64,000 bases of DNA, taken from Pseudomonas putida (lineage in GTDB: Bacteria; Pseudomonadota; Gammaproteobacteria; Pseudomonadales; Pseudomonadaceae). The notes below the pieces were generated by a model, which was given only the letters and a program-made list of their open reading frames with translations, was not told the DNA's origin and made no database searches. Positions 54,770-63,700 of the stretch are shown in pieces. The translations under genes were made by a program, and so were the position numbers. Position 1 is the stretch's first letter. Each line of letters begins with the position of its first letter. The stretch lies in NCBI GenBank assembly GCA_041071465.1, contig CP163498.1, positions 4,420,001-4,484,000 on the forward strand. The letters are read 5' to 3'.

Positions 54770-54863
54770 GAGGACCTCCTGTGAAACATGGCTCTACCAT
54801 ACGCAGCAGCCGGAACGCTTTGAAATCAACTTCCTCGATAGTGGTCATTAGTTCTATCAACCG

Positions 54864-55214
54864 TTACCAGCGTGGCGGGCCGTAGTACACCGGTGGCGGG
54901 CCGTAATAAGGGCGGTAGCCTGGGGGCGGTGGCGCGGGTGCGTAGTACGGCTGGTAGTACACCGGCTGTGGTGGCGGTTGCACGTACACCGGGGGAGGCG
55001 CGTAATAGACTGGCTGGCGTTCGACGTACACGGTGCGGTCACGCCCGCCATAAACCGTCGCCCCAACCACGGCACCGACCACGGCAGCACCTAGCAGGGG
55101 GCCTGGCCCATACCAACCACCGCCGCCATGGCCATAACCGCCGTGGGCTGCAGCAGGCCCGCTGATGGCCAAGGCACCGACCAGCAGGGCGATTCCGGGA
55201 ATGTGACGGTTCAT
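54864..55214 (-). CDS. Exported Pro/Tyr/Gly-rich protein
   Basis: 116 residues, signal peptide 1-23 ('LLVGALAISGPAAA'), then 'HGGYGHGGGGWYGPGP', a glycine-zipper-like 'LLGAAVVGAVVGATVYGG' and a low-complexity tail of repeated PPVYY/PYY units. Likely cell-envelope associated. Similar proteins are common in Pseudomonas without known role. Confidence 0.72.
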   Translation of the reverse strand: MNRHIPGIALLVGALAISGPAAAHGGYGHGGGGWYGPGPLLGAAVVGAVVGATVYGGRDRTVYVERQPVYYAPPPVYVQPPPQPVYYQPYYAPAPPPPGYRPYYGPPPVYYGPPRW

Positions 55215-55375
55215 AAAACAACCTCGCAGGAAAACCCCACGCTTGGGGCCTTATTACTATGACTCCAGTCTCCGTCAGCTGAGCACAGGGGAACGGTAAA
55301 GGTTGTGTAAGGGACGACCAGTGGTTGCCTCTGTTACGCTGAACAAACGTTTCAGTTATGACTATGGAGCAGGTT

Positions 55376-56197
55376 ATGTCGACAACTCCCAGCAGAGATA
55401 CCGTGCTGTGCATTTCCTTGGCCGGCCGCCCTGGTACCTTCGGCGTGCGCTTTCACAACCACCTCTACCAGCAGCTGGGTTTGGACTTTTACTACAAGGC
55501 CATGCGCACCGATGACCTGCCGGCGGCGGTGGCGGGTATCCGCGCGCTGGGTATTCGCGGCTGTGGGGTGTCGATGCCATACAAGGAGGCCTGCATGGCC
55601 TTGGTCGATGAAATCGACCCGTCAGCGCAAGCCATTGAATCGGTCAATACCCTGGTCAACAGCAATGGCCACTTGAAGGCTTACAACACCGATTACCTGG
55701 CTGTGCGTCAGTTGCTGGCGCAGCACCAGGTCGACCCAGGCACCGCGTTTGCCCTGCGTGGCAGTGGGGGGATGGCCAAGGCCGTGGCCAGTGCCCTGCG
55801 CGATGCCGGGTTTGCCGAAGGCATCATCGTTGCGCGCAACGAGCAGGCCGGGCGGCAGCTGGCGGATGTGTGCGGTTACCGCTGGTTGCCACAGCTGGGC
55901 GACATCTGCCCGCCAATGCTGGTGAACGTGACACCGATCGGTATGGCGGGCGGGCCAGAGGCAGATGTGCTGGCGTTTTCCGAGCAGGCCATTGCGGCAG
56001 CGGAGCGGGTATTCGATGTGGTAGCGATGCCGGCGCAAACGCCGCTGATCCGCCAGGCCCAAGCGTTGGGCAAGCCGGTGATCACTGGGCTGGAGGTCAT
56101 TGCGCTGCAGGCGCTGGAGCAGTTTGTGCTGTACACCGGGGTAAGGCCGACGCGGGCGCAGGTAGACGCTGCGGTGGCGTACGCCCGGGATATCTGA
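55376..56197 (+). CDS. Shikimate-dehydrogenase-like protein (AroE paralogue)
   Basis: 273 residues. Substrate block 'GCGVSMPYKEACMAL' (catalytic Lys), 'AYNTDYLAVRQLL' (Asp), Rossmann 'LRGSGGMAKAVASALRDAGF' and C-terminal 'GLEVIALQALEQFVLYTG'. The housekeeping AroE is usually elsewhere; the 'RGSGGMAK' motif differs from AroE's GAGGA, as in the quinate/shikimate-like group. NADP-linked reduction is expected; the substrate is uncertain. Confidence 0.8.
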   Translation: MSTTPSRDTVLCISLAGRPGTFGVRFHNHLYQQLGLDFYYKAMRTDDLPAAVAGIRALGIRGCGVSMPYKEACMALVDEIDPSAQAIESVNTLVNSNGHLKAYNTDYLAVRQLLAQHQVDPGTAFALRGSGGMAKAVASALRDAGFAEGIIVARNEQAGRQLADVCGYRWLPQLGDICPPMLVNVTPIGMAGGPEADVLAFSEQAIAAAERVFDVVAMPAQTPLIRQAQALGKPVITGLEVIALQALEQFVLYTGVRPTRAQVDAAVAYARDI

Positions 56198-56203
56198 TTA
56201 TTG

Positions 56204-56249
56204 CTGTACTGGCCCTTTCGCAGCTTTAGCCGCGAAAGGGCCAGTACAG
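56204..56249. terminator. Perfect 18-bp hairpin between convergent genes
   Basis: CTGTACTGGCCCTTTCGC and its exact complement around a 10-base loop (AGCTTTAGCC). It shares the CCCTTTCGC core with the REP at 18831. It separates the AroE-like gene and the small minus-strand gene. Confidence 0.72.
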
Positions 56250-56261
56250 GATAAGACAGGG

Positions 56262-56504
56262 TCAGAACACCTTGTGCCCGTCATCCAACTGATGGTCGAC
56301 CAACGCCCGGCCATGGGCCAGCGACACATGCTGAGCATTTTCAAGGTCGGAGAAAAACTGCATCGGCATCGACAGACGCTTGCTGGTGTGCCCGTCGGGT
56401 GTGGTGATCAGGCAGCCGGCGGCATAGGGCAGGGGGGAGTCAGGATGGGGCATCACGCTGGCGGTGATGGTGTGCTCGCGGTATTCACAGTGAAGAGATT
56501 GCAT
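56262..56504 (-). CDS. Small hypothetical protein
   Basis: 80 residues: 'MQSLHCEYREHTITASVMPH' and 'RLSMPMQFFSDLENAQHVSL'. No signal peptide, no known motif. AGGTAAGGACG precedes ATG 56504. Conserved-looking, but I cannot assign a family. Confidence 0.65.
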   Translation of the reverse strand: MQSLHCEYREHTITASVMPHPDSPLPYAAGCLITTPDGHTSKRLSMPMQFFSDLENAQHVSLAHGRALVDHQLDDGHKVF

Positions 56505-56601
56505 CGTCCTTACCTCGCTGTGGCATGTGAAGCGGTTACCTTCATATACCACAGCAAGGGGCCGGGAGTTCCCGGCCCGACGAGCGAGCCGCGACGAACG
56601 C

Positions 56602-57129
56602 TTACCCTTTGAGTTCGGTTGGCTGGATCACTTCGACCCAGTAACCGTCCGGGTCCTTGACGAACGCCAGGTGGTTCATACGCCCATCCTGCAGGCGTTT
56701 CTGGAACGGTACATCCAGTGCTTCGAAGCGCGCGCAAGCGGCGCGTACGTCGGGCACCGAAATGCAGATGTGGCCAAAACCGCGCGGGTCGGTGTTGCCG
56801 TTGTGGTAGGCAAACTCGGCATCGTTTTCGGTGCCGTGGTTGTGGGTCAGCTCCAGCACGCCAGGGATCGACTTCATCCATTGGTGGCGTGCGGTGTCAT
56901 CGGCGGGAATCTGCGCCGGATCGACCAAGGCCAGGAAGTAAAGGCTGAACGCGGCTTCTGGGAAATCACGCTTGTCGACCAGGCGGAAGCCCAGGACGCG
57001 GGTGTAGAAGTCCAGCGACTTCTCGATGTCCTTGACCCGCAGCATGGTGTGGTTGAAGACGAACTGGGCGGTGGCGGCGTCAGGTTGCGCGGTGACGCCA
57101 GGCAGGGTTTGCAGATCGTGCAGGCTCAT
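56602..57129 (-). CDS. gloA: Lactoylglutathione lyase (glyoxalase I)
   Basis: 175 residues, VOC fold. Metal ligands: His in 'VFNHTMLRVKD', Glu in 'GVLELTHNHG', His in 'GFGHICISVP', Glu in 'YWVEVIQP'. The longer eukaryotic/Pseudomonas type uses Zn. It converts the methylglyoxal-glutathione adduct to lactoylglutathione. Start 57129 follows CAGGAG; the upstream-open frame to 57261 is unlikely. Confidence 0.92.
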   Translation of the reverse strand: MSLHDLQTLPGVTAQPDAATAQFVFNHTMLRVKDIEKSLDFYTRVLGFRLVDKRDFPEAAFSLYFLALVDPAQIPADDTARHQWMKSIPGVLELTHNHGTENDAEFAYHNGNTDPRGFGHICISVPDVRAACARFEALDVPFQKRLQDGRMNHLAFVKDPDGYWVEVIQPTELKG

Positions 57130-57218
57130 GGGAACTCCTGAGACGGGGCCGGGCGCAGGGCGCCGGCAAAACAGACAGGCTGGCCATGATACGGCAGTGC
57201 GCCGATTGCGCAAATGAA

Positions 57219-57269
57219 AGCGCCCTGCACAAGGCAGGGCGCTGGAATTAGAGGCCCGCATGTGCGGGC
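57219..57269 (-). terminator. Two hairpins downstream of turB
   Basis: AGCGCCCTGC/GCAGGGCGCT (57219-57243, perfect 10-bp stem, 5-base loop) and GCCCGCA/TGCGGGC (57254-57269). They lie in the 225-bp gap between gloA and turB and can end turB transcription. Confidence 0.6.
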
Positions 57270-57354
57270 GCGTGATGGGGTCGCTAGTCCTTTAGCTGTC
57301 TCGATACTGAGCCAGCCTTTGTGAAAAAAGTGTGAAGCAGGTGTGGACGTTTCA

Positions 57355-57714
57355 TCAGCGTACCCAGCTTTCCACGGTGGCGGCCCCGTACTGTTCTTTC
57401 CAGGCCTTGAGGCCGCGGTGGTTGCCGCCTTTGGTCTCGATTCGCTCGCCGGTGTGTGGGTTCTGGTACACCTTTACCACGCGCGGGCGGCGTTGTTGCT
57501 TGGGCGCTGCGCTGGAAGCGCGGGCTACTGCCTTGGGGTCGAGGATGGCGATGATATCGCGCAGGCTCTTGTCATAGCTTTTCATCAGGCCGACTAGTTT
57601 CTGCTCGAATTCGATTTCGCGTTTGAGGCCGGCATCCTTTTTCAACGCTTCCAGTTGCGCCATCTGTTCCTGGAGCGCTTTTTCGGCAGCACGAAACTCT
57701 GCAAGTCTGGACAC
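57355..57714 (-). CDS. turB: MvaT/TurB-type H-NS-family protein
   Basis: 119 residues from GTG 57714 (AGGAG eight bases upstream; VSRLAEF is the TurB start). An N-terminal coiled coil for oligomerisation ('LQEQMAQLEALKKDAG'), a linker, then the C-terminal DNA-binding block 'NPHTGERIETKGGNHRGLKAWKEQYG' (quoted in part as GGNHRGLKAW). Silences AT-rich DNA. It could be read as starting at 57723; the GTG at 57714 fits the ribosome site better. Confidence 0.88.
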   Translation of the reverse strand: MSRLAEFRAAEKALQEQMAQLEALKKDAGLKREIEFEQKLVGLMKSYDKSLRDIIAILDPKAVARASSAAPKQQRRPRVVKVYQNPHTGERIETKGGNHRGLKAWKEQYGAATVESWVR

Positions 57715-58060
57715 TGTAATCACTCCTGTACGTCAGTCGTGGCAGGGCGTGACGAACATTGAATAAGCGTAAAACGCCGGCCACGCGGGTGGGATTTGCT
57801 GTTCGCTGATATCGAGTGTAGTCATTCATGGGTACTGGGTAAACCGCTAACTTTTTATAAGTAATACGGGAACTTTCCTAGTTTTGCGTGCGCTATTTCA
57901 CGGCTTTTTTCCGGCTGCCCCTCAAGGTGCTTAGACCATGGTCCAATGGCCCGTTCCAGAGCCTTTGCGCGATCATTTCAGATGATGGTCGGCTATTGTT
58001 CGGCTCCCGCAGTACCGTGGCCAACGCGCGCCACAGGTTGTTAACTTGTCTTCATTCTGG
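57715..58060. other. 346-bp intergenic region between turB and the porin gene
   Basis: Divergent promoter region. AT-rich stretches such as TTTTTATAAGTAATACGGG at ~57853 could be turB or porin promoter DNA. I saw no convincing small gene, repeat or riboswitch in it. Confidence 0.5.
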
Positions 58061-59362
58061 ATGTTCTCTCGCATGTTTGCCCCTTTCCCTCACGCCCCTG
58101 GGCGTCGTGTTGCCGGCCTGTTCCTGTTGTGTGCCGGCGTCAACGCCCAGGCCGCCGGTTTTCTTGAAGACAGTAGTGCCAAGGTCGAAGCACGCAATGT
58201 CTATTTCAACCGGGATTTCCGGGACGGCCACAGCAGTTCCAGCCAGGGCGCGTCCAAGCGCGAAGAATGGGCACAAGGCTTCATCCTCAATGTGCAGTCG
58301 GGTTATACGCAAGGGCCGGTAGGCTTTGGTGTTGATGCGCTGGGCATGTTCGGCTTCAAACTGGATTCCAGCCCTGCCGACAGTAACAGTGGTTTGCTGC
58401 CGTCTTCCGGGCATGATCCGCGCGGCTCTGCCGACCAGTACGCGAAGATGGGCCTGGCGGCCAAGGTCAAGGTTTCCAACACCGTGCTCAAGTACGGTTC
58501 GATGATGCCGGATGTGCCGTTGCTCAAGTACAACGATGGCCGCCTGCTGCCGACCATGTTCCACGGCGCCATGCTCACCTCCGAAGAATTGCGCAACCTG
58601 AAGTTCACCGTGGCGCGGCTGGACAAATATACCGCTCGGGACTCTACCGACCGCCAGGACATTCGCGTGCACTGCAAGAACAAGCGCTATGCCTGCGATA
58701 CCGAAGCCGACCACTTCGACCTGGCCGGTGTCGATTACCGTTTCAACGAGCGGATCAGCGCCCAGTACCAGGTCGCCAAGCTGGAAAACATCTATCGCCA
58801 GCACTTCCTCGGCCTGGTGGCCAGCCAGCCGCTGGCAGTGGGTAGCCTGTCTGCCGACCTGCGCCTGATCAAGAGCGATGACATCGGCAATGCCCGTGCC
58901 GGCGCAATCGACCACCGCGCGTTCAGCGGCATGCTTGGCTACAGCCTGGGTGGCCACAAGGTGAGTGCCGGCTGGCAGCGCATGTATGGCGACAGCGCCA
59001 TGCCGTATCTGGATGGCAGCAACCCATACCTGGTCAACTATGCCCAGGTCAACGACTTCGCCGCCGCCCAGGAGCGTTCCTGGCAAGTGCGCTATGACTA
59101 CGACTTCAAGGCACTGGGGGTGCCTGGCCTGACCTTCTTCACCCGTTATATCAATGGCGACTCCATCAAGGTGCCGGGCAGCAGTGCCGAAGGTAAGGAA
59201 TGGGAACGCGACACTGAGTTCAAGTACCAAGTGCAAAGTGGCACTTTCAAGGATGTCAGCGTGCGCCTGCGTAATTCCACTTACCGCAGCAACTATGAAA
59301 AGTGGGCACGTGACATGGATGAAACACGGGTCATTGTCAGCTACAACTTCTCGATCTTCTAA
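58061..59362 (+). CDS. OprD-family outer-membrane porin
   Basis: 433 residues: signal peptide ('AGLFLLCAGVNAQA'), then 'GFLEDSSAKVEARNVYFNRDF' and 'YGSMMPDVPLLKYNDGRLLP', hallmarks of OprD porins, and a terminal Phe ('VIVSYNFSIF') for outer-membrane assembly. An 18-strand barrel taking up small acids or aromatics. ATG 58061 or 58073 are both possible starts. Confidence 0.88.
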   Translation: MFSRMFAPFPHAPGRRVAGLFLLCAGVNAQAAGFLEDSSAKVEARNVYFNRDFRDGHSSSSQGASKREEWAQGFILNVQSGYTQGPVGFGVDALGMFGFKLDSSPADSNSGLLPSSGHDPRGSADQYAKMGLAAKVKVSNTVLKYGSMMPDVPLLKYNDGRLLPTMFHGAMLTSEELRNLKFTVARLDKYTARDSTDRQDIRVHCKNKRYACDTEADHFDLAGVDYRFNERISAQYQVAKLENIYRQHFLGLVASQPLAVGSLSADLRLIKSDDIGNARAGAIDHRAFSGMLGYSLGGHKVSAGWQRMYGDSAMPYLDGSNPYLVNYAQVNDFAAAQERSWQVRYDYDFKALGVPGLTFFTRYINGDSIKVPGSSAEGKEWERDTEFKYQVQSGTFKDVSVRLRNSTYRSNYEKWARDMDETRVIVSYNFSIF

Positions 59363-59429
59363 GCCGTCGCTTTGCCAAATACCGGTGGCCGCCTGACAAT
59401 GGCTGCTGGTTCCCGCAAAGGGCAGGGCA

Positions 59430-60179
59430 ATGAAAGACCTGTTGTTGATCGGCATCGGCGCGGGTGACCCGCGCCAGGTCACTTATGAGGCAGTCGACGC
59501 GCTGCGTAGCGCTTGCGTGTTCTTCGTGCTCGACAAGGGCCGCGACAAGGATGACCTGGTGCAACTGCGCAAGGCAATTCTGCAACGCTACCGTCCCGAG
59601 GGTGGTTACCGCCTGGTGCAGGTGGCCGACCCTGTGCGCGATGGTCAGGCGGATGACTACCAGGGCGCGGTGCAGGACTGGCACCGGCAGCGCGCTGTGC
59701 TGTATGCCCAACTGATCGAGCAGGAAATTGGCGACGGGGAGACCGGCGCCTTTTTGCTGTGGGGCGAGCCGACCCTGTATGACAGCACCCTGCGTATTCT
59801 CGACCTGGTCCGCGAGCGCGGCGTGGCGCTGCGCCTGCAGGTAGTCCCTGGCATCAGCAGCGTTCAGGCTCTGGCAGCGCGCCACCAAGTGCCGCTCAAC
59901 CGCATTGGTGAGCCGCTGACCGTGCTGCCGGGGCGGCGACTGCGCGGGCATGGGCCTATCGACAATGTTGTGGTGATGCTCGACGGGCAAAGCGCGTTCG
60001 CCCTGCTCGATGACCCGGCGTTGATGATCTATTGGGGCGCGTACCTGGGGACGGAGGACGAGGTACTGATTGCCGGGCCATTGCAGGCAGTGAAGGCGCA
60101 AATACTGCAAGTGCGTGAGCGGGAGCGGCTGCGCAAGGGGTGGATCATGGACACCTACCTCTTGCGCAGGGCGCTGTAG
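59430..60179 (+). CDS. cobF: Precorrin-6A synthase (deacetylating)
   Basis: 249 residues of the SAM-dependent tetrapyrrole methylase fold: 'LIGIGAGDPRQVTYEAVDAL', 'FLLWGEPTLYDST', 'VVPGISSVQALAARH'. It methylates C1 in aerobic cobalamin synthesis. It stands apart from other cob genes here. AAAGGGCAGGGCA precedes the ATG. Confidence 0.9.
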   Translation: MKDLLLIGIGAGDPRQVTYEAVDALRSACVFFVLDKGRDKDDLVQLRKAILQRYRPEGGYRLVQVADPVRDGQADDYQGAVQDWHRQRAVLYAQLIEQEIGDGETGAFLLWGEPTLYDSTLRILDLVRERGVALRLQVVPGISSVQALAARHQVPLNRIGEPLTVLPGRRLRGHGPIDNVVVMLDGQSAFALLDDPALMIYWGAYLGTEDEVLIAGPLQAVKAQILQVRERERLRKGWIMDTYLLRRAL

Positions 60180-60194
60180 TTGGCGATACCCCTA

Positions 60195-60545
60195 TCAAGG
60201 GTTACCCAGAATAGCCACCACCTTGTCCCGCAACTGGTCGATGCTGAACGGCTTGCCGATCAGGTGCATGCCTTCGGGCACATTGAAGCTGTCGGCATAG
60301 CCACTGGCGAACAGCACGGGCAACAGCGGCCGCAGTTCGCGTGCTTTCCCCGCCAGTAACTCGCCTCGCATGTCCGGCAAGCCCACATCGGTCATCATCA
60401 GTGCCAGCGCCTGGTTCGGGTCTTCGAGTACCCGCAGGGCGGCCGCGGCGTCTTCTGCCTCGATGACGTTGTAGCCCAGTTCGTCGAGCACTTCGACCAT
60501 CAGCATACGGACGATGTCGTCGTCTTCGACTACCAGAAGGTGCAT
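60195..60545 (-). CDS. Single-domain response regulator
   Basis: 116 residues, REC domain only: acidic pair 'VVEDDD', phospho-acceptor Asp53 in 'MMTDVGLPDMRG', Lys98 in 'LIGKPF'. No output domain. It is divergent from the large hybrid histidine kinase, its likely partner. Start at ATG 60545. Confidence 0.86.
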   Translation of the reverse strand: MHLLVVEDDDIVRMLMVEVLDELGYNVIEAEDAAAALRVLEDPNQALALMMTDVGLPDMRGELLAGKARELRPLLPVLFASGYADSFNVPEGMHLIGKPFSIDQLRDKVVAILGNP

Positions 60546-60793
60546 GGTTCGGATCCTGTACAAATGAGTGTCTTTAATCTGTGCACCGCGCGGCATCAGA
60601 AGTTCCCGAGGATACCGATCCATGCAAATAGATGGAACGATTCCCGAACGCAACCTTCAAATACTGGCTAAATGCCCTGCCAGACCCGTCAAAGCTGGTT
60701 AGACTCGCTTATCAGGACGGCGCAGTGGCAGATAACAACAATGACTGATCGGCCACTCTTTTCAATGGACTTTTCTTGCTCGGGCGTTTTCTC

Positions 60794-63700
60794 ATGATTC
60801 AATCAGCCTCGATGGACCAGCGCAGCTTTCGCAAGCTGTTGAGCCGCAACATCGGCCTCCCTCTGGGGGTGGGCCTGCTGGGGGCCGTGGCCTTCGTCGC
60901 GGTGATCAACTACCTGCTCTCGGCCATGCAGTGGGTCGAGCACACTGACCGGGTGATCGGCAATGCCAACGAAACGGTCAAGCTGTCGATCGACATGGAA
61001 ACCGGCATGCGCGGTTTCCTGATCACGGGTGACGAGCGTTTCCTTGACCCCTACGAGGTGGCCAAGCCGCGCATTCTCGGCAGCCTGCAAAGCCTGCGCG
61101 GCATGGTCGAAGACAACCCGCAGCAGGTCGACCGTATCGACCGGCTGATCGCCTTGCAGCAAGCCTGGAACACCTTCGGCAGCGAGATGATTGCCCTGCG
61201 CCGCACCCAAGGCGACTATCAGGCATCGATCGGCAATGGCCGCGGCAAGCGCCTTACCGACGAGATCCGCAAGGAGTTCGACGGCCTGATCGGCACTGAA
61301 CAGCAATTGCGCATGGCCCGTAACGAAAAGGTCAGCAGCGTTACCGTCACGGCCATTTCGGTGTTCGTGCTGTTCATCGTCGGCCTGAGTGCCTTGCTCG
61401 CCTACCTGGGCCGGCGCGACCTGCTGGCGCTGTCTGGCAGCTACGAAGAAAACGCCAAGGCCCAGCAGCGTGCGGCCGAGCGCCTGGAGCACCAGGCCTG
61501 GCTGCGCAACGGGCAGACCCAGCTGGCCGAACAGGTACTGGGCCAACTGACCCTGCCGATGCTGGGTGACAACATCCTGCGCTTTTTTGCCGCTTACATG
61601 GGCAGTGTGGTGGGGGCGGTGTATGTGCGTGATGAGCATGGCCGCCTGGTACGGGTGGCTACCTATGGCCTGGATGCTGAAGAGCAGGCTCGGGAGCAGG
61701 TAAAGGGCGATCATGATGGCCTGTTGGCACAAGCGGTGCGCGAAGGTCGCCTGCTGTGCCTTGAAGACCTGCCCGAAGACTACTATCGCCTGAGTTCCGG
61801 CCTCGGCAGCGGCCTGCCACGTAATGCCTTGCTGATGCCTGCGATCGACGATGGTGGGATCAACGGCGTGGTCGAACTGGGCTTCCTGCGGCCTTTGCAG
61901 GCGCGCGACAACGAGCTGATGGAGCGACTGGGCGGCAACCTGGGTATTTCCATCGAAAGCGCCCGCTACCGTCAGCGTTTGCAGGAAGTGCTGGCCGAGA
62001 CCCAGCAGTTGAACGAAGAGCTGCAAGTGCAGCAGGAAGAACTGAAAACCGCTAACGAAGAGCTGGAAGAGCAATCGCGCGTGCTCAAGGAGTCCCAGGC
62101 CCACCTGGAAACCCAGCAGGCGGAACTGGAGCAGACCAACGAGCAGTTGTCCGAGCGTACCGAGGCGCTGGACCGCAAGAATGACGAACTGGTCCAGGCC
62201 CAGGAAGAACTGCAGGCACGTGCCGACGAGTTGCAGCGCTCTAGCAAGTACAAGTCCGAATTCCTCGCCAACATGTCCCACGAACTGCGCACGCCGCTGA
62301 ACAGCTCGCTGATCCTGGCCAAGCTGCTGGCGGAGAACGCCGAAGGCAACCTCAGCGACGAGCAGGTGAAGTTTGCCGAGTCGATCTACTCGGCTGGTAA
62401 CGACCTGCTCAACTTGATCAACGATATTCTCGATATCGCCAAGGTCGAGGCCGGCAAGCTCGAAGTGCGGCCAGAAAGCACCCAGGTGGAGCGCCTGGTC
62501 GAGGGCCTGCGCGGGATGTTCGAACCGCTGGCCGGGCACAAGGGCCTGGCCTTCGAGGTAACGGCCGAGGCACAGGTGCCGGCCACCCTGTTCACCGACC
62601 GCCAGCGCCTTGAACAGATCCTCAAGAACCTGCTGTCCAATGCCATCAAGTTCACTGAGCGTGGCAAGGTCAGCCTGAACATTGGCTACCAGCCTGGCAC
62701 GGGCATCGTGTTTGCCGTGCGCGATACTGGTATCGGCATTGCGGCCGACCAGCAGCAGGCGATTTTCGGTGCCTTCCATCAGGTCGATGGCACCAGCAAC
62801 CGCCGTTATGGCGGCACCGGCCTGGGCCTGTCGATTTCCCGAGACCTGGCGCATTTGCTCGGCGGGCAGATCAACGTCGACAGCAGCCCCGGCCAGGGCA
62901 GCGTGTTCAGTCTGATTCTGCCGGAGCACTATGAGCGCCTGGCGCAGGACGTCGAGCCGCTCAGCCTGCGTCCGGCGGTCGATACGTTGCCACCCGCGCC
63001 GCAGGTGCCGGTGGTGTCAGCGCCAAAACGCCTGGCATTGGCATTTGTCGACGACCGCGAGCGCGCACCGTTCAGCAACCGCTGCATCCTGGTGATCGAA
63101 GACGAACCGAACTTTGCCCGCATCCTCTTCGACCTGGCCCACGAGCTGGGTTACAGCTGCCTAGTGGCGCAGGGCGCCGACGAAGGCTTCGAGCTGGCCG
63201 CCCAGTACATCCCCGATGCGATCCTGCTGGACATGCGCCTGCCCGACCATTCCGGCCTGACCGTGCTGCAACGCCTGAAGGAGCAAGCCGGCACCCGGCA
63301 TATTCCGGTGCATATCATTTCTGTGGAAGACCGGGTCGAGGCCGCCATGCACATGGGCGCTGTCGGTTATGCGGTCAAGCCCACCAGCCGCGAAGAGCTC
63401 AAGGAAGTGTTCGCCCGCCTGGAAGCCAAGCTGACCCAGAAGCTCAAGCACATCCTGCTGGTGGAAGACGACGACCTGCAGCGCGAGAGCATTGCCCGGC
63501 TGATCGGCGACGACGATGTCGAGATCACCGCCGTGGCGTTTGCCCAGGACGCGCTTGCGCTGCTGCGCGAGAACATCTACGACTGCATGATCATCGACCT
63601 GAAGCTGCCGGACATGCTTGGCAACGAGCTGCTCAAGCGCATGACCGCCGAGGATATCCGTTCCTTCCCGCCGGTGATCGTGTACACCGGGCGCAACCTG

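Noticed and set aside
60556..60561. TGTACA near the response regulator as a further copy of the lipid-operon element
   Set aside because: A single TGTACA without the 18-bp partner; expected by chance.
60803..62929. A 708-codon open frame antisense to the hybrid kinase
   Set aside because: The plus strand encodes a complete CHASE3/HisKA/HATPase order; the antisense frame is only a shadow.
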